Of a stretch of DNA of 64,000 nucleotides, positions 18,462 to 27,716 are shown in pieces; within the stretch, counting starts at the first letter, position 1; every line of letters begins with the position of its first letter. The stretch is from Acetobacter senegalensis (GTDB taxonomy: Bacteria; Pseudomonadota; Alphaproteobacteria; Acetobacterales; Acetobacteraceae). The DNA lies in NCBI RefSeq assembly GCF_001580995.1, contig NZ_LHZU01000146.1:1-64000 (forward strand). The letters are read 5' to 3'. The position numbers were made by a program, and so were the translations under genes. Under the pieces are notes generated by a model, which was given only the letters and a program-made list of their open reading frames with translations, was not told the DNA's origin and ran no database searches.

Positions 18462-19280
18462 TTAAATTTCTGCAGAATGCCAGTAAGGAGCGCCACCGGG
18501 GTCCGGCTCCCCAGCGATCATGGCCCGCAGCCGGGCGGTATAGACCTTGAAAGCAGAAGAATTGGGGTCTTTCTGACTGTCTTCCACCCTTAGCTCTCCC
18601 GTAATCCCTGCCGGTGCGCCGGACAGCACCACGATACGGGTGGCCAACTTCAGAGCCTCTTCAATATCATGGGTCACGAAAAGAACTGTTTTGTGTGTCT
18701 GCTGCCAGATTTTCAGCAGTTCGTCTTGCAAAGCACCACGGGTTATAGGGTCCAACGCACCAAAAGGTTCATCCATCAGCAACAGATCGGGGTCCACAGT
18801 CAAAGCCCGTGCCACGCCCACACGTTGACGCTGGCCGCCAGACAGTCGCCGAGGCCAACGGCCTCCCTCCCCTTCAAGTCCAACCAACCGCAGAGCCGCC
18901 AAGGCACGCGCCAGTTTTTCTTCCCGCGTGAGCGCCAGCCCTTCCAAGCCGAACATGACATTACGCAACACACTGCGCCACGGCATCAACCGTGCATCCT
19001 GAAAGACCAGAGCCTGCGCACGGCGCTTCCCTGCCTCGCGCAGCCCTGCGGCCACACCTGCAACACTTTGGTTCGCGCCGGTTACACGGCCTTCCGTCGG
19101 TTTGCTTAGCCCCATAAACACACGCAGCAGGGTTGATTTGCCCACACCCGACGGACCGAGCAATGCGACAAACTCTCCTTGCTGCAAAGAAAGGCTGACA
19201 TGACGCAGTATGAAATTCTGCCCGCCATCATGAGAAAGCCCTACATCTTCAAGGCACGCAACACTACCGCTGCCGTTCAT
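18462..19280 (-). CDS. NitT/TauT-type ABC transporter, ATP-binding subunit
   Basis: 272 residues from the ATG at 19280, which overlaps the permease stop as ATGA; longer in-frame starts would lie inside the permease gene. All nucleotide-binding motifs are present: Walker A LLGPSGVGKSTLL, Q-loop region (ALVFQDARLMPW), signature LSGGQRQRVGVARAL, Walker B LLLMDEPFGALD and the switch histidine in LFVTHDIEEAL. The DEPFGALDP sequence is typical of the SsuB/TauB/NrtD group importing sulfonates, taurine or nitrate. It is the last gene of the three-gene importer operon. The substrate cannot be decided from sequence. Confidence 0.93.
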   Translation of the reverse strand: MNGSGSVACLEDVGLSHDGGQNFILRHVSLSLQQGEFVALLGPSGVGKSTLLRVFMGLSKPTEGRVTGANQSVAGVAAGLREAGKRRAQALVFQDARLMPWRSVLRNVMFGLEGLALTREEKLARALAALRLVGLEGEGGRWPRRLSGGQRQRVGVARALTVDPDLLLMDEPFGALDPITRGALQDELLKIWQQTHKTVLFVTHDIEEALKLATRIVVLSGAPAGITGELRVEDSQKDPNSSAFKVYTARLRAMIAGEPDPGGAPYWHSAEI

Positions 19281-20038
19281 GGCTGCCACCGCAAAATATA
19301 AGAACTTACAAAGCCAAACAGAAAATCGGTCAACGCATACAGCAACGCCATGGTGAGCATGTAAACCACCACGACATCTGTTGCCAGCAGACTGGATGCC
19401 TGCATCATGCGCGCGCCAATACCCGGCACGCCAAACAGTTCTGCCGCCACAACAGACATCCATCCCTGCCCTAGGCCGGTTCTCAATCCTGCCATCAGGC
19501 CGGGTGCTGAAGCAGGCAGCACGACCTTGAACAACCGTCCCCAGAAGCTACCGTGCCCGAAAGCGGCCGCCAGTTCATAAAACTCAGGGTCAACACTGCG
19601 CACTGCGGCATAGGCCGCGTAAAAATTGATCCAGAAGACGGATATGGCGATCACAAAAGTTGCACCCGCCGTATTGAGCCCGAACCACAAGATGGCAAAG
19701 GGTACCCATGCCAACCCCGGCACCGGACGCAGGAGTCTCACTATCCCTTCCAGCAAACCATCCACTACGGCCACCATGCCGCACAGCAGCCCCAGAAGCG
19801 CCCCGAATATTGAACCGACCAGCAACCCCAGACTGTAATGGCTCAGGCTGTCCACAATAGCCTGCTGCCAGAAACCACCGTGAACCTCGTCCAGCCACGC
19901 CTGCCATAAGGAGCTTGGGGCGGGCACCATCCCTGATGGGAGAAACCCGGTTCTGACGGAGGCTTCCCAAGCTCCAAAAAACACAAATAAACCGACTGCC
20001 GATAAAAGCAGCCGGTTCCGTTTAGACAAAGTCCGCAT
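19277..20038 (-). CDS. NitT/TauT-type ABC transporter, permease subunit
   Basis: 253 residues from the ATG at 20038, which overlaps the binding-protein stop (TGATG). It is an inner-membrane protein with about six hydrophobic segments (SAVGLFVFFGAWEASV near the N-terminus). The EAA loop that contacts the ATPase is seen at ELAAAFGHGSFWGRLFKVVLPAS..GLRTGLGQGW. The length and EAA motif fit the SsuC/TauC group. Tight overlaps on both sides show coupled translation with the binding protein and ATPase. Confidence 0.92.
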   Translation of the reverse strand: MRTLSKRNRLLLSAVGLFVFFGAWEASVRTGFLPSGMVPAPSSLWQAWLDEVHGGFWQQAIVDSLSHYSLGLLVGSIFGALLGLLCGMVAVVDGLLEGIVRLLRPVPGLAWVPFAILWFGLNTAGATFVIAISVFWINFYAAYAAVRSVDPEFYELAAAFGHGSFWGRLFKVVLPASAPGLMAGLRTGLGQGWMSVVAAELFGVPGIGARMMQASSLLATDVVVVYMLTMALLYALTDFLFGFVSSYILRWQP

Positions 20039-21078
20039 CACTGTTTCAGTTGCCGCCACAAATCGAGATCGAACAGATCATCCACCGGTTGAGCCTTACG
20101 AAGCAAGCCCTGTTCCACCTCGAAATCCTGCAACTGGCGCACACCGTCCACAATGCGGGTAGGATCACTAATAAAGCGGCTGGCCGACCGTTCCAGCGCC
20201 TTCTTCATGACATCCTCGTTCAAAATGCCCCCGCCAAGCGCCTTTGTGACAAACGGAGCCGCATCGTCCGGATGAGAGGAAAGCATTGTGGTCGCACGAA
20301 TAAACAGGGAGGCCAACTGCTTGGCCCATACCTGCCGATCAGGCGCATCCGGCTTGACAATCGCCAATACGGAACCTGGCTGATCGGGCAACAGATCATG
20401 GCCAGTCGCCAAGGTGCGCACATCAGGCAGACGACTGCGCACGACTGTCAGCGCAGGTTCACGCAAGACAGCCGCATCAACCGCGCTGGCAAGAAAAGCC
20501 TGTTGTGCGGCATCAATATCCACGCCCACAATACTGACGGCAGTCGGAAGAGACGCTATCCCCACCCGTTTCTGCAACCAGAAACGTAACAGGCTATCTG
20601 GCACGGAGCCTACAGGCTGCGCAGCAATACGCGGTAGACGCCCATTTTCCTTGCTGAACGCCGCGAACGTATTTTTCACGGTATCTGCAGAAAACCCACC
20701 GTCCTGATCTTTGGGAAGCTGTGCCGCTAATGCCCCGCGCGTTACAACCTCAAGCTCCTCAACCGAGGCCGCCGTAACCACCTTCACATCGGAGCCATGA
20801 GCGCGCGCCTGCAAAAGAGGTAATACCCCGGCCACGTAGGCATCAATCCGGCCAGAAACCAGAGCCTGAATAGCCTGAGGGCCTGACGTAAACCGCACAA
20901 GCTGTAAGTCCAGCCCGGCATCCTTCGCCCAGCCCTCGCCGTCCACCACAAAAAGCGCGGACGAACCCAGTACGGGAATATACCCCACCCGCACTGGAGT
21001 GCCCGCCTGTGCTGGCAGTGCTACCGCCGCAAGCGCCATGCCTCCCAGTATGATCAATCGGGAAAAGAGCCGCTTCAT
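20038..21078 (-). CDS. NitT/TauT-type ABC transporter, periplasmic substrate-binding protein
   Basis: 346 residues with a Sec signal peptide (MKRLFSRLIILGGMALAAVA..PAQA, cleavage after about residue 25). The mature part shows the NMT1/SsuA-like fold start: VRVGYIPVLGSSALFVVDGE, then FTSGPQAIQALVSGRIDAYV, a typical ligand-cleft signature. It is the first gene of the importer operon. Probable substrates are aliphatic sulfonates, taurine, nitrate or a related small anion; no catabolic gene (monooxygenase, dioxygenase) is adjacent to decide among them. Confidence 0.88.
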   Translation of the reverse strand: MKRLFSRLIILGGMALAAVALPAQAGTPVRVGYIPVLGSSALFVVDGEGWAKDAGLDLQLVRFTSGPQAIQALVSGRIDAYVAGVLPLLQARAHGSDVKVVTAASVEELEVVTRGALAAQLPKDQDGGFSADTVKNTFAAFSKENGRLPRIAAQPVGSVPDSLLRFWLQKRVGIASLPTAVSIVGVDIDAAQQAFLASAVDAAVLREPALTVVRSRLPDVRTLATGHDLLPDQPGSVLAIVKPDAPDRQVWAKQLASLFIRATTMLSSHPDDAAPFVTKALGGGILNEDVMKKALERSASRFISDPTRIVDGVRQLQDFEVEQGLLRKAQPVDDLFDLDLWRQLKQ

Positions 21079-21290
21079 TTCATCACCAATATAGAAAAGA
21101 GGGTTTAATCTATCTTCTTAAAGGTGATTAAATTCCAGGCAGTGTCAATATCACAGGCAAAAGTGGGATTGAATTTTCTACATACTATTCAAATCCGGAA
21201 AATACGATCAGCCAAAAGGTTGCCCCTATCGGCTCAAATCACCTTTCGCCTTTTAAGGCAGCCACGCAGAGTTACCTCATTGATCCAATA
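21079..21290. promoter_or_regulatory. Upstream region of the ABC importer operon, with inverted AAAGGTGATT repeats
   Basis: This non-coding stretch contains AAAGGTGATT near 21120 and its inverted copy AATCACCTTT near 21238, about 115 bp apart. A TTGACA hexamer is present on the minus strand (TGTCAA near 21145), but I see no convincing -10 at the right distance. It may hold regulator half-sites; this is tentative. Confidence 0.35.
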
Positions 21291-21325
21291 AAAAAGGTGC
21301 ATGGAGAACACCCCATGCACCTTTT
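21291..21325 (-). terminator. Terminator between polyol permease and ABC importer genes
   Basis: GGTGCATGG (21296-21304) and CCATGCACC (21313-21321) form a 9-bp perfect stem with an 8-nt loop, flanked by A-run and T-run on both sides. It would work in both directions; its function here is to end the minus-strand permease transcript. Confidence 0.88.
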
Positions 21326-21379
21326 TCTCGGTCAAACCTCAAAATAGCTTAACGCATCGGCGTCACCTGGCTGAGAAGT

Positions 21380-22708
21380 TTATTGACCCCCGGCAGCATG
21401 CATCGCTGCTTCCTTATCAAGCTGAGACGCTTCCAGTTCAGCCTGCCGGGTATAAGCCCGTGCCTCGGGAGAAACCGTAATCGCCATCGTCATGAGGGCG
21501 GAGAGCACATACAGACCGCTGAAGATCCAGATGACGCCCGCCGTGCCAACAGAACCCTGAAACCATGTGACAATGGCCGGACCAACCCATGTGCTCGCGC
21601 CAGCGCCGAGACCCAGAATAGAAAGTGCTGCTGCTTTTTCCTTGGGGCAAACCTGCGGCATCAATCCGGACAAGGGCACAAACGCGGCCAAAGATGCCCC
21701 GTACAAAACACCCATTGCAGCAGCAATCGGGAAGTTATGCGGCATGGACAACGGAACGTAATAGAAAAGCGGCACACAGATAGCGGCACCAAGACCACCA
21801 CCGACAGCCACAACAGTCCTTGGGCCCAGACGATCTGCCAGAATACCGGACAGCAGGTTGAAGATAATGTTGCTCAGGAACACGATGGACAGCAATTGCA
21901 GCCACTGTTCCAGAGAAAAACCAACCAGCTTGGTAAACACGCCCGGCATGATCACCAGAAAGGCGTATTCAGAAGACGTGTTGATCGTCCGCACAAGGCC
22001 CGCAATCGCAGTTTTTGGTTCACGCCAGATAATGCTGATAGAGCCGAACATGGCCTGCTTCAACGTTACATCCGGCGGGCTCAGACGCTTGGAACCGCTG
22101 GGTTCATGTGTGCACAGCAGAGCCACCAAACCACCCGCCATAACCAGTGCGAGGGAAGACCAGAACGTCCCCATTTCCCCAATGCGCGGAATAGCAAAGC
22201 TGGCGAACAGTGACCCTAATGTGGGCAACCCACCAGAAAACGCAAACCAGAACCAACCTGCGGCCGAGCCAAGCTGCCGTGCGGGAGTGGCGGCCGCAAT
22301 CCAGACCAGAAAACCATAAGCAAAAAGCGGATACCCAAGGCCACGAGCCGTGTAAGCCACAACCATCATATTGTAGTTGTTCGGCTGAAGCCCGAGGACC
22401 AGAAACAGGACTTCAAAAATGCCCCAGATCCACAGCCCTACCCACATAACCTTTTTTGGGCCCCACATGTCGGAGAGCGGGCCGGAAAGCCAGGAAGAGA
22501 TGGAAACAGCAACACCATAAACAGTAAACAGCAGAGCAACGCGTGTTGATGATTGCCCCTGACTTTCGAGAAACGGTGCCAGATACCCGGCTTCAACACC
22601 GTCCCCGATCATGAAGAGCAAAAGCCCAACAAAGCCCCAAAGCAAAGGGCGAGGTATACCTATTCGGTCTATAAGATTCTGCGGTTCCTGTTGCGTTGCT
22701 GTCTGCAT
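21380..22708 (-). CDS. MFS polyol permease (ribitol/arabinitol transporter family)
   Basis: 442 residues with ~12 hydrophobic segments. It matches the polyol permease family typified by Klebsiella RbtT/DalT: FMIGDGVEAGYLAPFLESQG at the start, ARGLGYPLFAYGFLVWIAA, AAGWFWFAFSGGLPTLGS, IPRIGEMGTFW, and LVRTINTSSEYAFLVIMPG. These blocks align with what I recall of RbtT. Predicted role is proton-coupled uptake of a pentitol or similar sugar alcohol across the inner membrane. No polyol dehydrogenase or kinase gene is adjacent, so the substrate is open. A GGAGAG ribosome site precedes the ATG. Confidence 0.85.
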   Translation of the reverse strand: MQTATQQEPQNLIDRIGIPRPLLWGFVGLLLFMIGDGVEAGYLAPFLESQGQSSTRVALLFTVYGVAVSISSWLSGPLSDMWGPKKVMWVGLWIWGIFEVLFLVLGLQPNNYNMMVVAYTARGLGYPLFAYGFLVWIAAATPARQLGSAAGWFWFAFSGGLPTLGSLFASFAIPRIGEMGTFWSSLALVMAGGLVALLCTHEPSGSKRLSPPDVTLKQAMFGSISIIWREPKTAIAGLVRTINTSSEYAFLVIMPGVFTKLVGFSLEQWLQLLSIVFLSNIIFNLLSGILADRLGPRTVVAVGGGLGAAICVPLFYYVPLSMPHNFPIAAAMGVLYGASLAAFVPLSGLMPQVCPKEKAAALSILGLGAGASTWVGPAIVTWFQGSVGTAGVIWIFSGLYVLSALMTMAITVSPEARAYTRQAELEASQLDKEAAMHAAGGQ

Positions 22709-22960
22709 CTACATGCTCTCCTTACATGCGATGATGGCACGCATATCCAGCACCTCATTGTGCCAGCTTCGGGCTCATCATCAACACGAACCATGGCGGG
22801 AGTGCTCACCCGGTCCGTCAGAAAAAGATTTTTGTTCGGGCACCGCATAAAAGCGGATTAGACAGATCTGGAAGATCTCACCCAACAACAAGGGACGGAG
22901 CCAAACTCGACATCCAGTGTTGTCTCAATCGTTCATACACATGAACGACAGGCATAAAAA
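22709..22960. other. Non-coding spacer between rplQ terminator and polyol permease
   Basis: About 250 bp with no gene recognised. It should contain the promoter of the minus-strand permease gene, but no hexamer pair can be assigned with confidence. Confidence 0.5.
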
Positions 22961-22988
22961 GGAAAAAGGGAGCCGCTGGGCGGCTCCC
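22961..22988 (-). terminator. Terminator of the ribosomal super-operon (after rplQ)
   Basis: GGGAGCCG (22968-22975) pairs with CGGCTCCC (22981-22988), with a 5-nt loop. On the minus strand it is followed by TTTTTCCTTTTT. It lies 20 bp after the rplQ stop. Confidence 0.92.
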
Positions 22989-23008
22989 TGCAAAACCGTC
23001 AGCTTGAC

Positions 23009-23434
23009 TTAAGCTGCCAGATCCTGCGTTTCCGTCACTTCCGGACGGGGGCCGCTGTCCTGGCCCTTCGCGCTAACATCGCGATCAACCAGTTCAATCA
23101 CAGCCATGTCTGCGGCATCGCCATAACGCATGCCGGCACGCATGACACGAGAGTAACCACCCGTGCGGCCTTTGTAACGTTCTGCAATAGCAGAAAACAG
23201 CTTCTTCACGATCACATCGTCACGCAGCATAGCAAATGCCTGACGACGAGCGTGCAGATCACCACGCTTGCCCAGCGTGATCAGCTTTTCCACAACCGGG
23301 CGAAGTTCTTTTGCCTTCGGCAGCGTGGTGGTGATCTGCTCGTGCTTGAGCAGAGCAACTGCCATGTTACGGAACATGGCAGCGCGGTGAGAAGAGGTAA
23401 CGCCGAGCTTTCGGCCGGCAATACGGTGACGCAT
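23009..23434 (-). CDS. rplQ: 50S ribosomal protein L17
   Basis: 141 residues. The conserved bacterial L17 start is seen ([20 protein letters not shown]) followed by [27 protein letters not shown] and [21 protein letters not shown]17 packs near the peptide exit tunnel of the large subunit. The last ~20 residues form an acidic, Ala/Gln-rich tail beyond the E. coli length. It is the final gene of the alpha operon, 29 bp after rpoA, and is followed by a strong terminator. Confidence 0.98.
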   Translation of the reverse strand: MRHRIAGRKLGVTSSHRAAMFRNMAVALLKHEQITTTLPKAKELRPVVEKLITLGKRGDLHARRQAFAMLRDDVIVKKLFSAIAERYKGRTGGYSRVMRAGMRYGDAADMAVIELVDRDVSAKGQDSGPRPEVTETQDLAA

Positions 23435-23463
23435 AGTTCAGTTCCTAGTCCTAAGAAGTGGGC

Positions 23464-24483
23464 TTAGAACGGCTCATCAAGCCGTTTTGCCAGATCTTCA
23501 ATATTTTCCGGCGGCCAAGCCGGCACATTCATACCGAGAGAAAGCCCCATGGAGGTCAGGACTTCCTTGATCTCGTTCAGAGACTTGCGGCCGAAGTTCG
23601 GAGTCCGCAGCATTTCCTGCTCGCTCTTCTGGACCAGGTCCCCAATATAGATGATATTGTCGTTCTTCAGGCAGTTTGCACTACGAACAGACAATTCAAG
23701 CTCATCAACCTTACGCAGCAGGTTACGGTTGAACGGCAGATCATCCTGCGGTTCTTCCGCCTGAACCGGGCGCGGCTCATCAAAGTTGATGAACAACTGT
23801 AGCTGATCCTGCAGGATTCGGGCAGCAAGTGCAACCGCATCTTCCGGCGTGATCGCACCGTTGGTTTCCACCGTCAGCAGCAGCTTGTCATAGTCAGTTA
23901 CCTGACCAACACGGGTCGGCTCAACCTTGTAAGACACGCGCTTAACCGGGGAATAGATAGCATCAACCGGGATAAGACCGATCGGCGCATCTTCCGGGCG
24001 GTTTGCAGCAGCAGGCACATAGCCCTTGCCCATACCAACCACAAATTCCATTCCCAGCTTCACACCGTCATCCAGCGTGCAGATTACCAGATCCGGGTTC
24101 ATGATTTCAACATCATGGCCTGTCTGGATCTGCCCGGCGCGAACCTCGCCAGGGCCGGTTGCCGTCAGCACCATGCGCTTCGGGCCTTCGCCATGCATAC
24201 GCAGCGCAAGCTGTTTGATGTTCAGGACGATGTCCGTCACATCTTCACGCACGCCAGCAACAGACGAGAACTCGTGCAGAACGCCATCAATCTGCACGGC
24301 GGTCACTGCTGCCCCTTGCAGGGAAGACAGAAGCACGCGACGCAGGGCGTTACCCAGGGTCATCCCGAAACCACGTTCCAGCGGCTCGGCAACAACCGTT
24401 GCAATACGTGTCGGCTCCACTCCGGATTCGACTTCAAGCTTTTCGGGCTTGATCAGAGATTGCCAGTTTTTCTGAAGGACCAA
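23464..24483 (-). CDS. rpoA: RNA polymerase subunit alpha
   Basis: 339 residues. The N-terminal assembly domain contains [22 protein letters not shown], the dimerisation and beta/beta' contact region. A linker near residue 240 leads to the C-terminal domain ([33 protein letters not shown]), which binds UP elements and activators. The start codon appears to be TTG at 24483 (AAGG 8 nt upstream); no nearby ATG fits the known N-terminus. It is preceded by a 112-bp spacer with a hairpin and followed 29 bp later by rplQ. Confidence 0.98.
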   Translation of the reverse strand: MVLQKNWQSLIKPEKLEVESGVEPTRIATVVAEPLERGFGMTLGNALRRVLLSSLQGAAVTAVQIDGVLHEFSSVAGVREDVTDIVLNIKQLALRMHGEGPKRMVLTATGPGEVRAGQIQTGHDVEIMNPDLVICTLDDGVKLGMEFVVGMGKGYVPAAANRPEDAPIGLIPVDAIYSPVKRVSYKVEPTRVGQVTDYDKLLLTVETNGAITPEDAVALAARILQDQLQLFINFDEPRPVQAEEPQDDLPFNRNLLRKVDELELSVRSANCLKNDNIIYIGDLVQKSEQEMLRTPNFGRKSLNEIKEVLTSMGLSLGMNVPAWPPENIEDLAKRLDEPF

Positions 24484-24560
24484 GGTACCGGCCTTTCAAT
24501 ATGAAAAACCACTGCTGAAGCAGCGATTTCTCTGAACATTAATAAACAAACCAAAAGACG

Positions 24561-24582
24561 GCGGTTACCATAAGATAACCGC
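24561..24582 (-). terminator. Possible attenuator hairpin between rpsK and rpoA
   Basis: GCGGTTA (24561-24567) and TAACCGC (24576-24582) form a 7-bp stem; on the minus strand it is followed by CGTCTTTTGGTTTG. The T-run is interrupted, so read-through must be considerable. It may lower rpoA relative to S11/S13 or mark an mRNA processing point. Confidence 0.35.
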
Positions 24583-24595
24583 GCACTTTCAATCC

Positions 24596-24988
24596 TTAGA
24601 CGCGACGACGCTTGCGCGGACGGCAGCCGTTGTGCGGCACCGGCGTCATGTCACGGATGGACGTGATGGAGAACCCAACTGCCTGCAGAGCACGCAGTGC
24701 GCTTTCACGGCCTGACCCAGGACCGGAAACTTCAATTTCCAGCGTTTCCATGCCGTGTTCGCGAGCCTTACGACCAGCGTCTTCAGCCGCAACCTGTGCA
24801 GCATACGGCGTGGACTTACGAGAGCCCTTAAACCCCTGAGCACCGGCGGAAGACCAGGAAATAGCATTCCCCTGGGCATCAGAGATGGTGATCATGGTGT
24901 TATTGAACGTGGACAGAACGTGTGCCACGCCGGAAATAATGTTCTTGCGCTCTTTTTTACGAATACGCGGTGTAGCGGCTTTCGCCAT
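24596..24988 (-). CDS. rpsK: 30S ribosomal protein S11
   Basis: 130 residues, the usual bacterial length. Typical segments are [39 protein letters not shown] and the C-terminal [17 protein letters not shown]11 sits on the small-subunit platform and helps shape the E site and mRNA exit. It lies 67 bp after rpsM and 112 bp before rpoA in the alpha operon; rpsD, found between them in E. coli, is absent here as in other Alphaproteobacteria. Confidence 0.98.
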   Translation of the reverse strand: MAKAATPRIRKKERKNIISGVAHVLSTFNNTMITISDAQGNAISWSSAGAQGFKGSRKSTPYAAQVAAEDAGRKAREHGMETLEIEVSGPGSGRESALRALQAVGFSITSIRDMTPVPHNGCRPRKRRRV

Positions 24989-25055
24989 AATTTTTCTACC
25001 TCAGTCCCTGCCCAGAAGCCCGCTAAAGCCATCCGGAAAACTTCAACAAATCGGA

Positions 25056-25433
25056 TTAGCGTGTGGCTTTCTTCTTGCCTGCAATCGCAACAGCCTTCCC
25101 CTTGCGGGTACGGGCGTTGGTGTGCGTCCGCTGACCATGCACAGGCAGGCCACGACGATGACGCAGACCGCGGTAGCAGCCCAGATCCATCAGACGCTTG
25201 ATGTTCATCGCCACTTCACGACGCAGATCGCCTTCAACGCGATACTGGGTATCAATCAGCTCACGCAGCTTCATGATTTCGTCGTCGCTCAGTTCATTCA
25301 CGCGCTTCGCTTCAGGAATACCAGCAGATTTACAAATCTGGTCAGCCTTGGTTGCGCCAATCCCGTAGATATACTGAAGCCCGATAACAACCCGTTTGTT
25401 TGTCGGGACATTCACGCCGGCAATACGTGCCAC
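25056..25433 (-). CDS. rpsM: 30S ribosomal protein S13
   Basis: 125 residues starting at a GTG. It opens [20 protein letters not shown], continues with the helix-two-turn-helix ([17 protein letters not shown]) and ends in the basic [20 protein letters not shown] region that contacts tRNA in the P site. It is the first ribosomal gene after adk; a 141-bp spacer with a good promoter precedes it, so it likely starts its own alpha-operon transcript. Confidence 0.98.
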   Translation of the reverse strand: MARIAGVNVPTNKRVVIGLQYIYGIGATKADQICKSAGIPEAKRVNELSDDEIMKLRELIDTQYRVEGDLRREVAMNIKRLMDLGCYRGLRHRRGLPVHGQRTHTNARTRKGKAVAIAGKKKATR

Positions 25434-25517
25434 GCCTTACACTCCTGTCGGGTTCACCCAAAAAGGGCGAACACTCATAGCCTCCGCCACCGGAAGCAGA
25501 TTTCACTCAGTGGCCGC

Positions 25518-25546
25518 GAAATATACCGGCCACCCGCACAAGTCAA
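25518..25546 (-). promoter_or_regulatory. Putative sigma-70 promoter for rpsM-rpsK-rpoA-rplQ
   Basis: On the minus strand TTGACT (25541-25546) is followed by TATTTC at 17 nt (25518-25523), overlapping a better hexamer TATATT at 15 nt. It sits ~85 bp upstream of the rpsM start. A short hairpin (25555-25572) stands between it and the adk stop and could end part of the upstream transcription. Confidence 0.5.
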
Positions 25547-25574
25547 CGAAAACGGATCACTTTTTCGTGATCGA

Positions 25575-26225
25575 TTACTGTCCAGCCATAACTGCTTCAA
25601 TTTGCGCAGTAACTTCGGCAGCCGGCAACATGCCGTTAATTTTATAAAGACGACCGGTTTTTTCGTAGAACGGAAGAATCGGCGCAGTCAGTTTCCGATA
25701 CTCCTTAAGACGCTCAACGACCGTCTCCCGCCGATCATCAGCCCGACGCTTGAATTCATGGCTCCCACATGCGTCACACTCACCTTCCTTCTTGGGAGGG
25801 TTGGAGACTTCATTGTAGGTCGCCCCACACTGCGCACACGTAAAGCGGCCAGAGATTCTATCCGCCAGAATGTCTTCATCCACATCCAGAAACAGAACGA
25901 CATCAATCTTCTTGTTGTCGGCCTTCAGCATTGTATCCAACGCTTCTGCCTGTCCGGTTGTGCGTGGGAATCCATCCAGGATGAATCCTTTCACACAATC
26001 TGGCTGCTCTATCCGTGACTTCAGCATGGCGATGATCAGCTCGTCTGGCACCAAGCGCCCGGCATCCATCAGGCTTTTGGCCTGCTTGCCGATATCGGAC
26101 CCACGCGCCACTTCTGCCCGCAGCATATCGCCAGTCGAGATCTGCACCAGCCCATACCGTTCTTCCAAACGTTTGGACTGGGTTCCCTTTCCTGCTCCGG
26201 GCGGCCCCAGAAAAATAATGTTCAT
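25575..26225 (-). CDS. adk: Adenylate kinase with zinc-type LID domain
   Basis: 216 residues. It interconverts AMP+ATP and 2 ADP in the cytoplasm. The P-loop is GPPGAGKGTQ (residues 7-16), the AMP-binding segment STGDMLRAE follows, and the LID carries four cysteines at 130, 133, 150 and 153, the zinc-binding form found in many long-type kinases. FPRTTGQAEALD and the RxDDRxETV arginine motif are present. Its start overlaps the secY stop by 4 bp (ATGA). The position between secY and rpsM is characteristic of Alphaproteobacteria. Confidence 0.98.
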   Translation of the reverse strand: MNIIFLGPPGAGKGTQSKRLEERYGLVQISTGDMLRAEVARGSDIGKQAKSLMDAGRLVPDELIIAMLKSRIEQPDCVKGFILDGFPRTTGQAEALDTMLKADNKKIDVVLFLDVDEDILADRISGRFTCAQCGATYNEVSNPPKKEGECDACGSHEFKRRADDRRETVVERLKEYRKLTAPILPFYEKTGRLYKINGMLPAAEVTAQIEAVMAGQ

Positions 26226-27580
26226 CGCCGGATGATCCTCTGTTTCTTACCGCCCCGAGAGCGACGCATCAGTCCCTGGTACTGATGCGCCACAAGATGC
26301 GACTGCACCTGCGTGACCGTATCAATCGTAACCGAGACGATAATAATCAGACTGGTCCCACCAAAGTAAAACGGCACATTGTAATGGCTGATGAGTATCT
26401 GCGGCAGAAGACAAACCAGCACCATATATGCCGCCCCGATTGTCGTCAGGCGGGTCAGAATCTTATCAAAGTAGGCGGCTGTGGCGGCTCCGGGCCGAAT
26501 TCCGGGAATGAAGCCTCCCTGCTTGCGCAGATTATCCGCCGTCTCCGTCGGATTAAACGTTACCGCCGCGTAAAAGTAAGAAAAGAAAACAATCATGGCG
26601 GCGTAGAACAGCATGTAAAGCGGCTGCCCCTGCCCGAGTTCCTCACCTAGGAAAGAGAGCCACCCCGGCATGGACTTACCGTTCATGAAACCCGAAATAG
26701 TGACCGGAATCAGCAGTACGGAAGACGCAAAAATCGGCGGGATAACCCCAGCTGTATTGACCTTCAGAGGCATATGAGTGGTATCGCCCCCAAACATCCT
26801 CTGTCCCATCTGGCGCTTGGGATACTGAATAACCACGCGACGCTGAGCCTGCTCCATGAACACGATGAACGTGATCGTGATAGCTGCCAGCACCAGAAAC
26901 ACCAGAACAAAGAAGGGTGAAAGCGCACCCGTATAACCAAGCTGGAACAAGCTCGCCAAAGCTTGCGGCAGGTTGGCCACAATCCCCGCAAAGATGATCA
27001 GAGAAATACCATTCCCTACCCCGCGCGATGTAATCTGCTCACCAAGCCACATCAGAAACATCGTGCCACCCACAAGGGTGATGACACAGGATGTAAGGAA
27101 GAACACACCTGGGTTCACCACTGCCGCACCGGCAGCGCTGTGCATATTTTCAAGCCCCACAGCTATGCCGTAAGCTTGAAACAAAGCAATAAAAACAGTC
27201 AGATAGCGCGTATACTGATTGAGCTTCTTACGCCCCTGCTCGCCTTCCTTCTTCAGCGCTTCGAGAGACGGAACCGCTGTAGACATCAACTGCACAATAA
27301 TGGATGCAGAGATATAAGGCATGATGTTCAGGGCAAAAACCGTCATACGGCCCAAAGCACCACCAGTAAACATATTGAACATGCCCAATATGCCTCCCTG
27401 ATGCTGCGCAAGCAGTTGCCCCATGACCGTGGCATCCACTCCTGGAACAGGAATGTACGTGCCAAGACGGTAAATAATCAGCGCACCAAGGGTAAACCAA
27501 ATCCGCTTTTTGAGTTCGGTTGCCTTGGCGAAGGAGCCCACATTAAAGTTGGCAGCCAACTGTTCGGCCGCGGAAGCCAT
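26222..27580 (-). CDS. secY: Protein translocase subunit SecY
   Basis: 452 residues, about ten transmembrane helices forming the protein-conducting channel with SecE and SecG. Typical segments: ELKKRIWFTLGALIIYRLGTYIPVPGVD in TM1 and the plug region, GGALGRMTVFALNIMPYISASIIVQL, and the cytoplasmic loops QYPKRQMGQRMFGG and LRKQGGFIPGIRPG that touch SecA and the ribosome. It stands 136 bp after rplO, with a terminator-like hairpin in between, and is translationally coupled to adk. secE was not found in this window. Confidence 0.98.
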   Translation of the reverse strand: MASAAEQLAANFNVGSFAKATELKKRIWFTLGALIIYRLGTYIPVPGVDATVMGQLLAQHQGGILGMFNMFTGGALGRMTVFALNIMPYISASIIVQLMSTAVPSLEALKKEGEQGRKKLNQYTRYLTVFIALFQAYGIAVGLENMHSAAGAAVVNPGVFFLTSCVITLVGGTMFLMWLGEQITSRGVGNGISLIIFAGIVANLPQALASLFQLGYTGALSPFFVLVFLVLAAITITFIVFMEQAQRRVVIQYPKRQMGQRMFGGDTTHMPLKVNTAGVIPPIFASSVLLIPVTISGFMNGKSMPGWLSFLGEELGQGQPLYMLFYAAMIVFFSYFYAAVTFNPTETADNLRKQGGFIPGIRPGAATAAYFDKILTRLTTIGAAYMVLVCLLPQILISHYNVPFYFGGTSLIIIVSVTIDTVTQVQSHLVAHQYQGLMRRSRGGKKQRIIRR

Positions 27581-27666
27581 GCATCCGTCCTTTCACACAA
27601 ACAGCGTCACCACATAATGCGGGACGCTGGCATGATAGTCTAAAAGTTAAACCAGAACATCTCTGG

Positions 27667-27708
27667 AAAAACAGACCAGAAGAGGACAGCTATGACCCTG
27701 CCCTCTTC
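27667..27708 (-). terminator. Terminator-like attenuator between rplO and secY
   Basis: On the minus strand GAAGAGGGCAG (27698-27708) pairs with CTGTCCTCTTC (27679-27689), 10 of 11 pairs with an 8-nt loop. It is followed by TGGTCTGTTTTT. It begins only 9 bp after the rplO stop and lies inside the spc operon, so it probably attenuates rather than stops transcription. Confidence 0.5.
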
Positions 27709-27716
27709 CATTCGCA

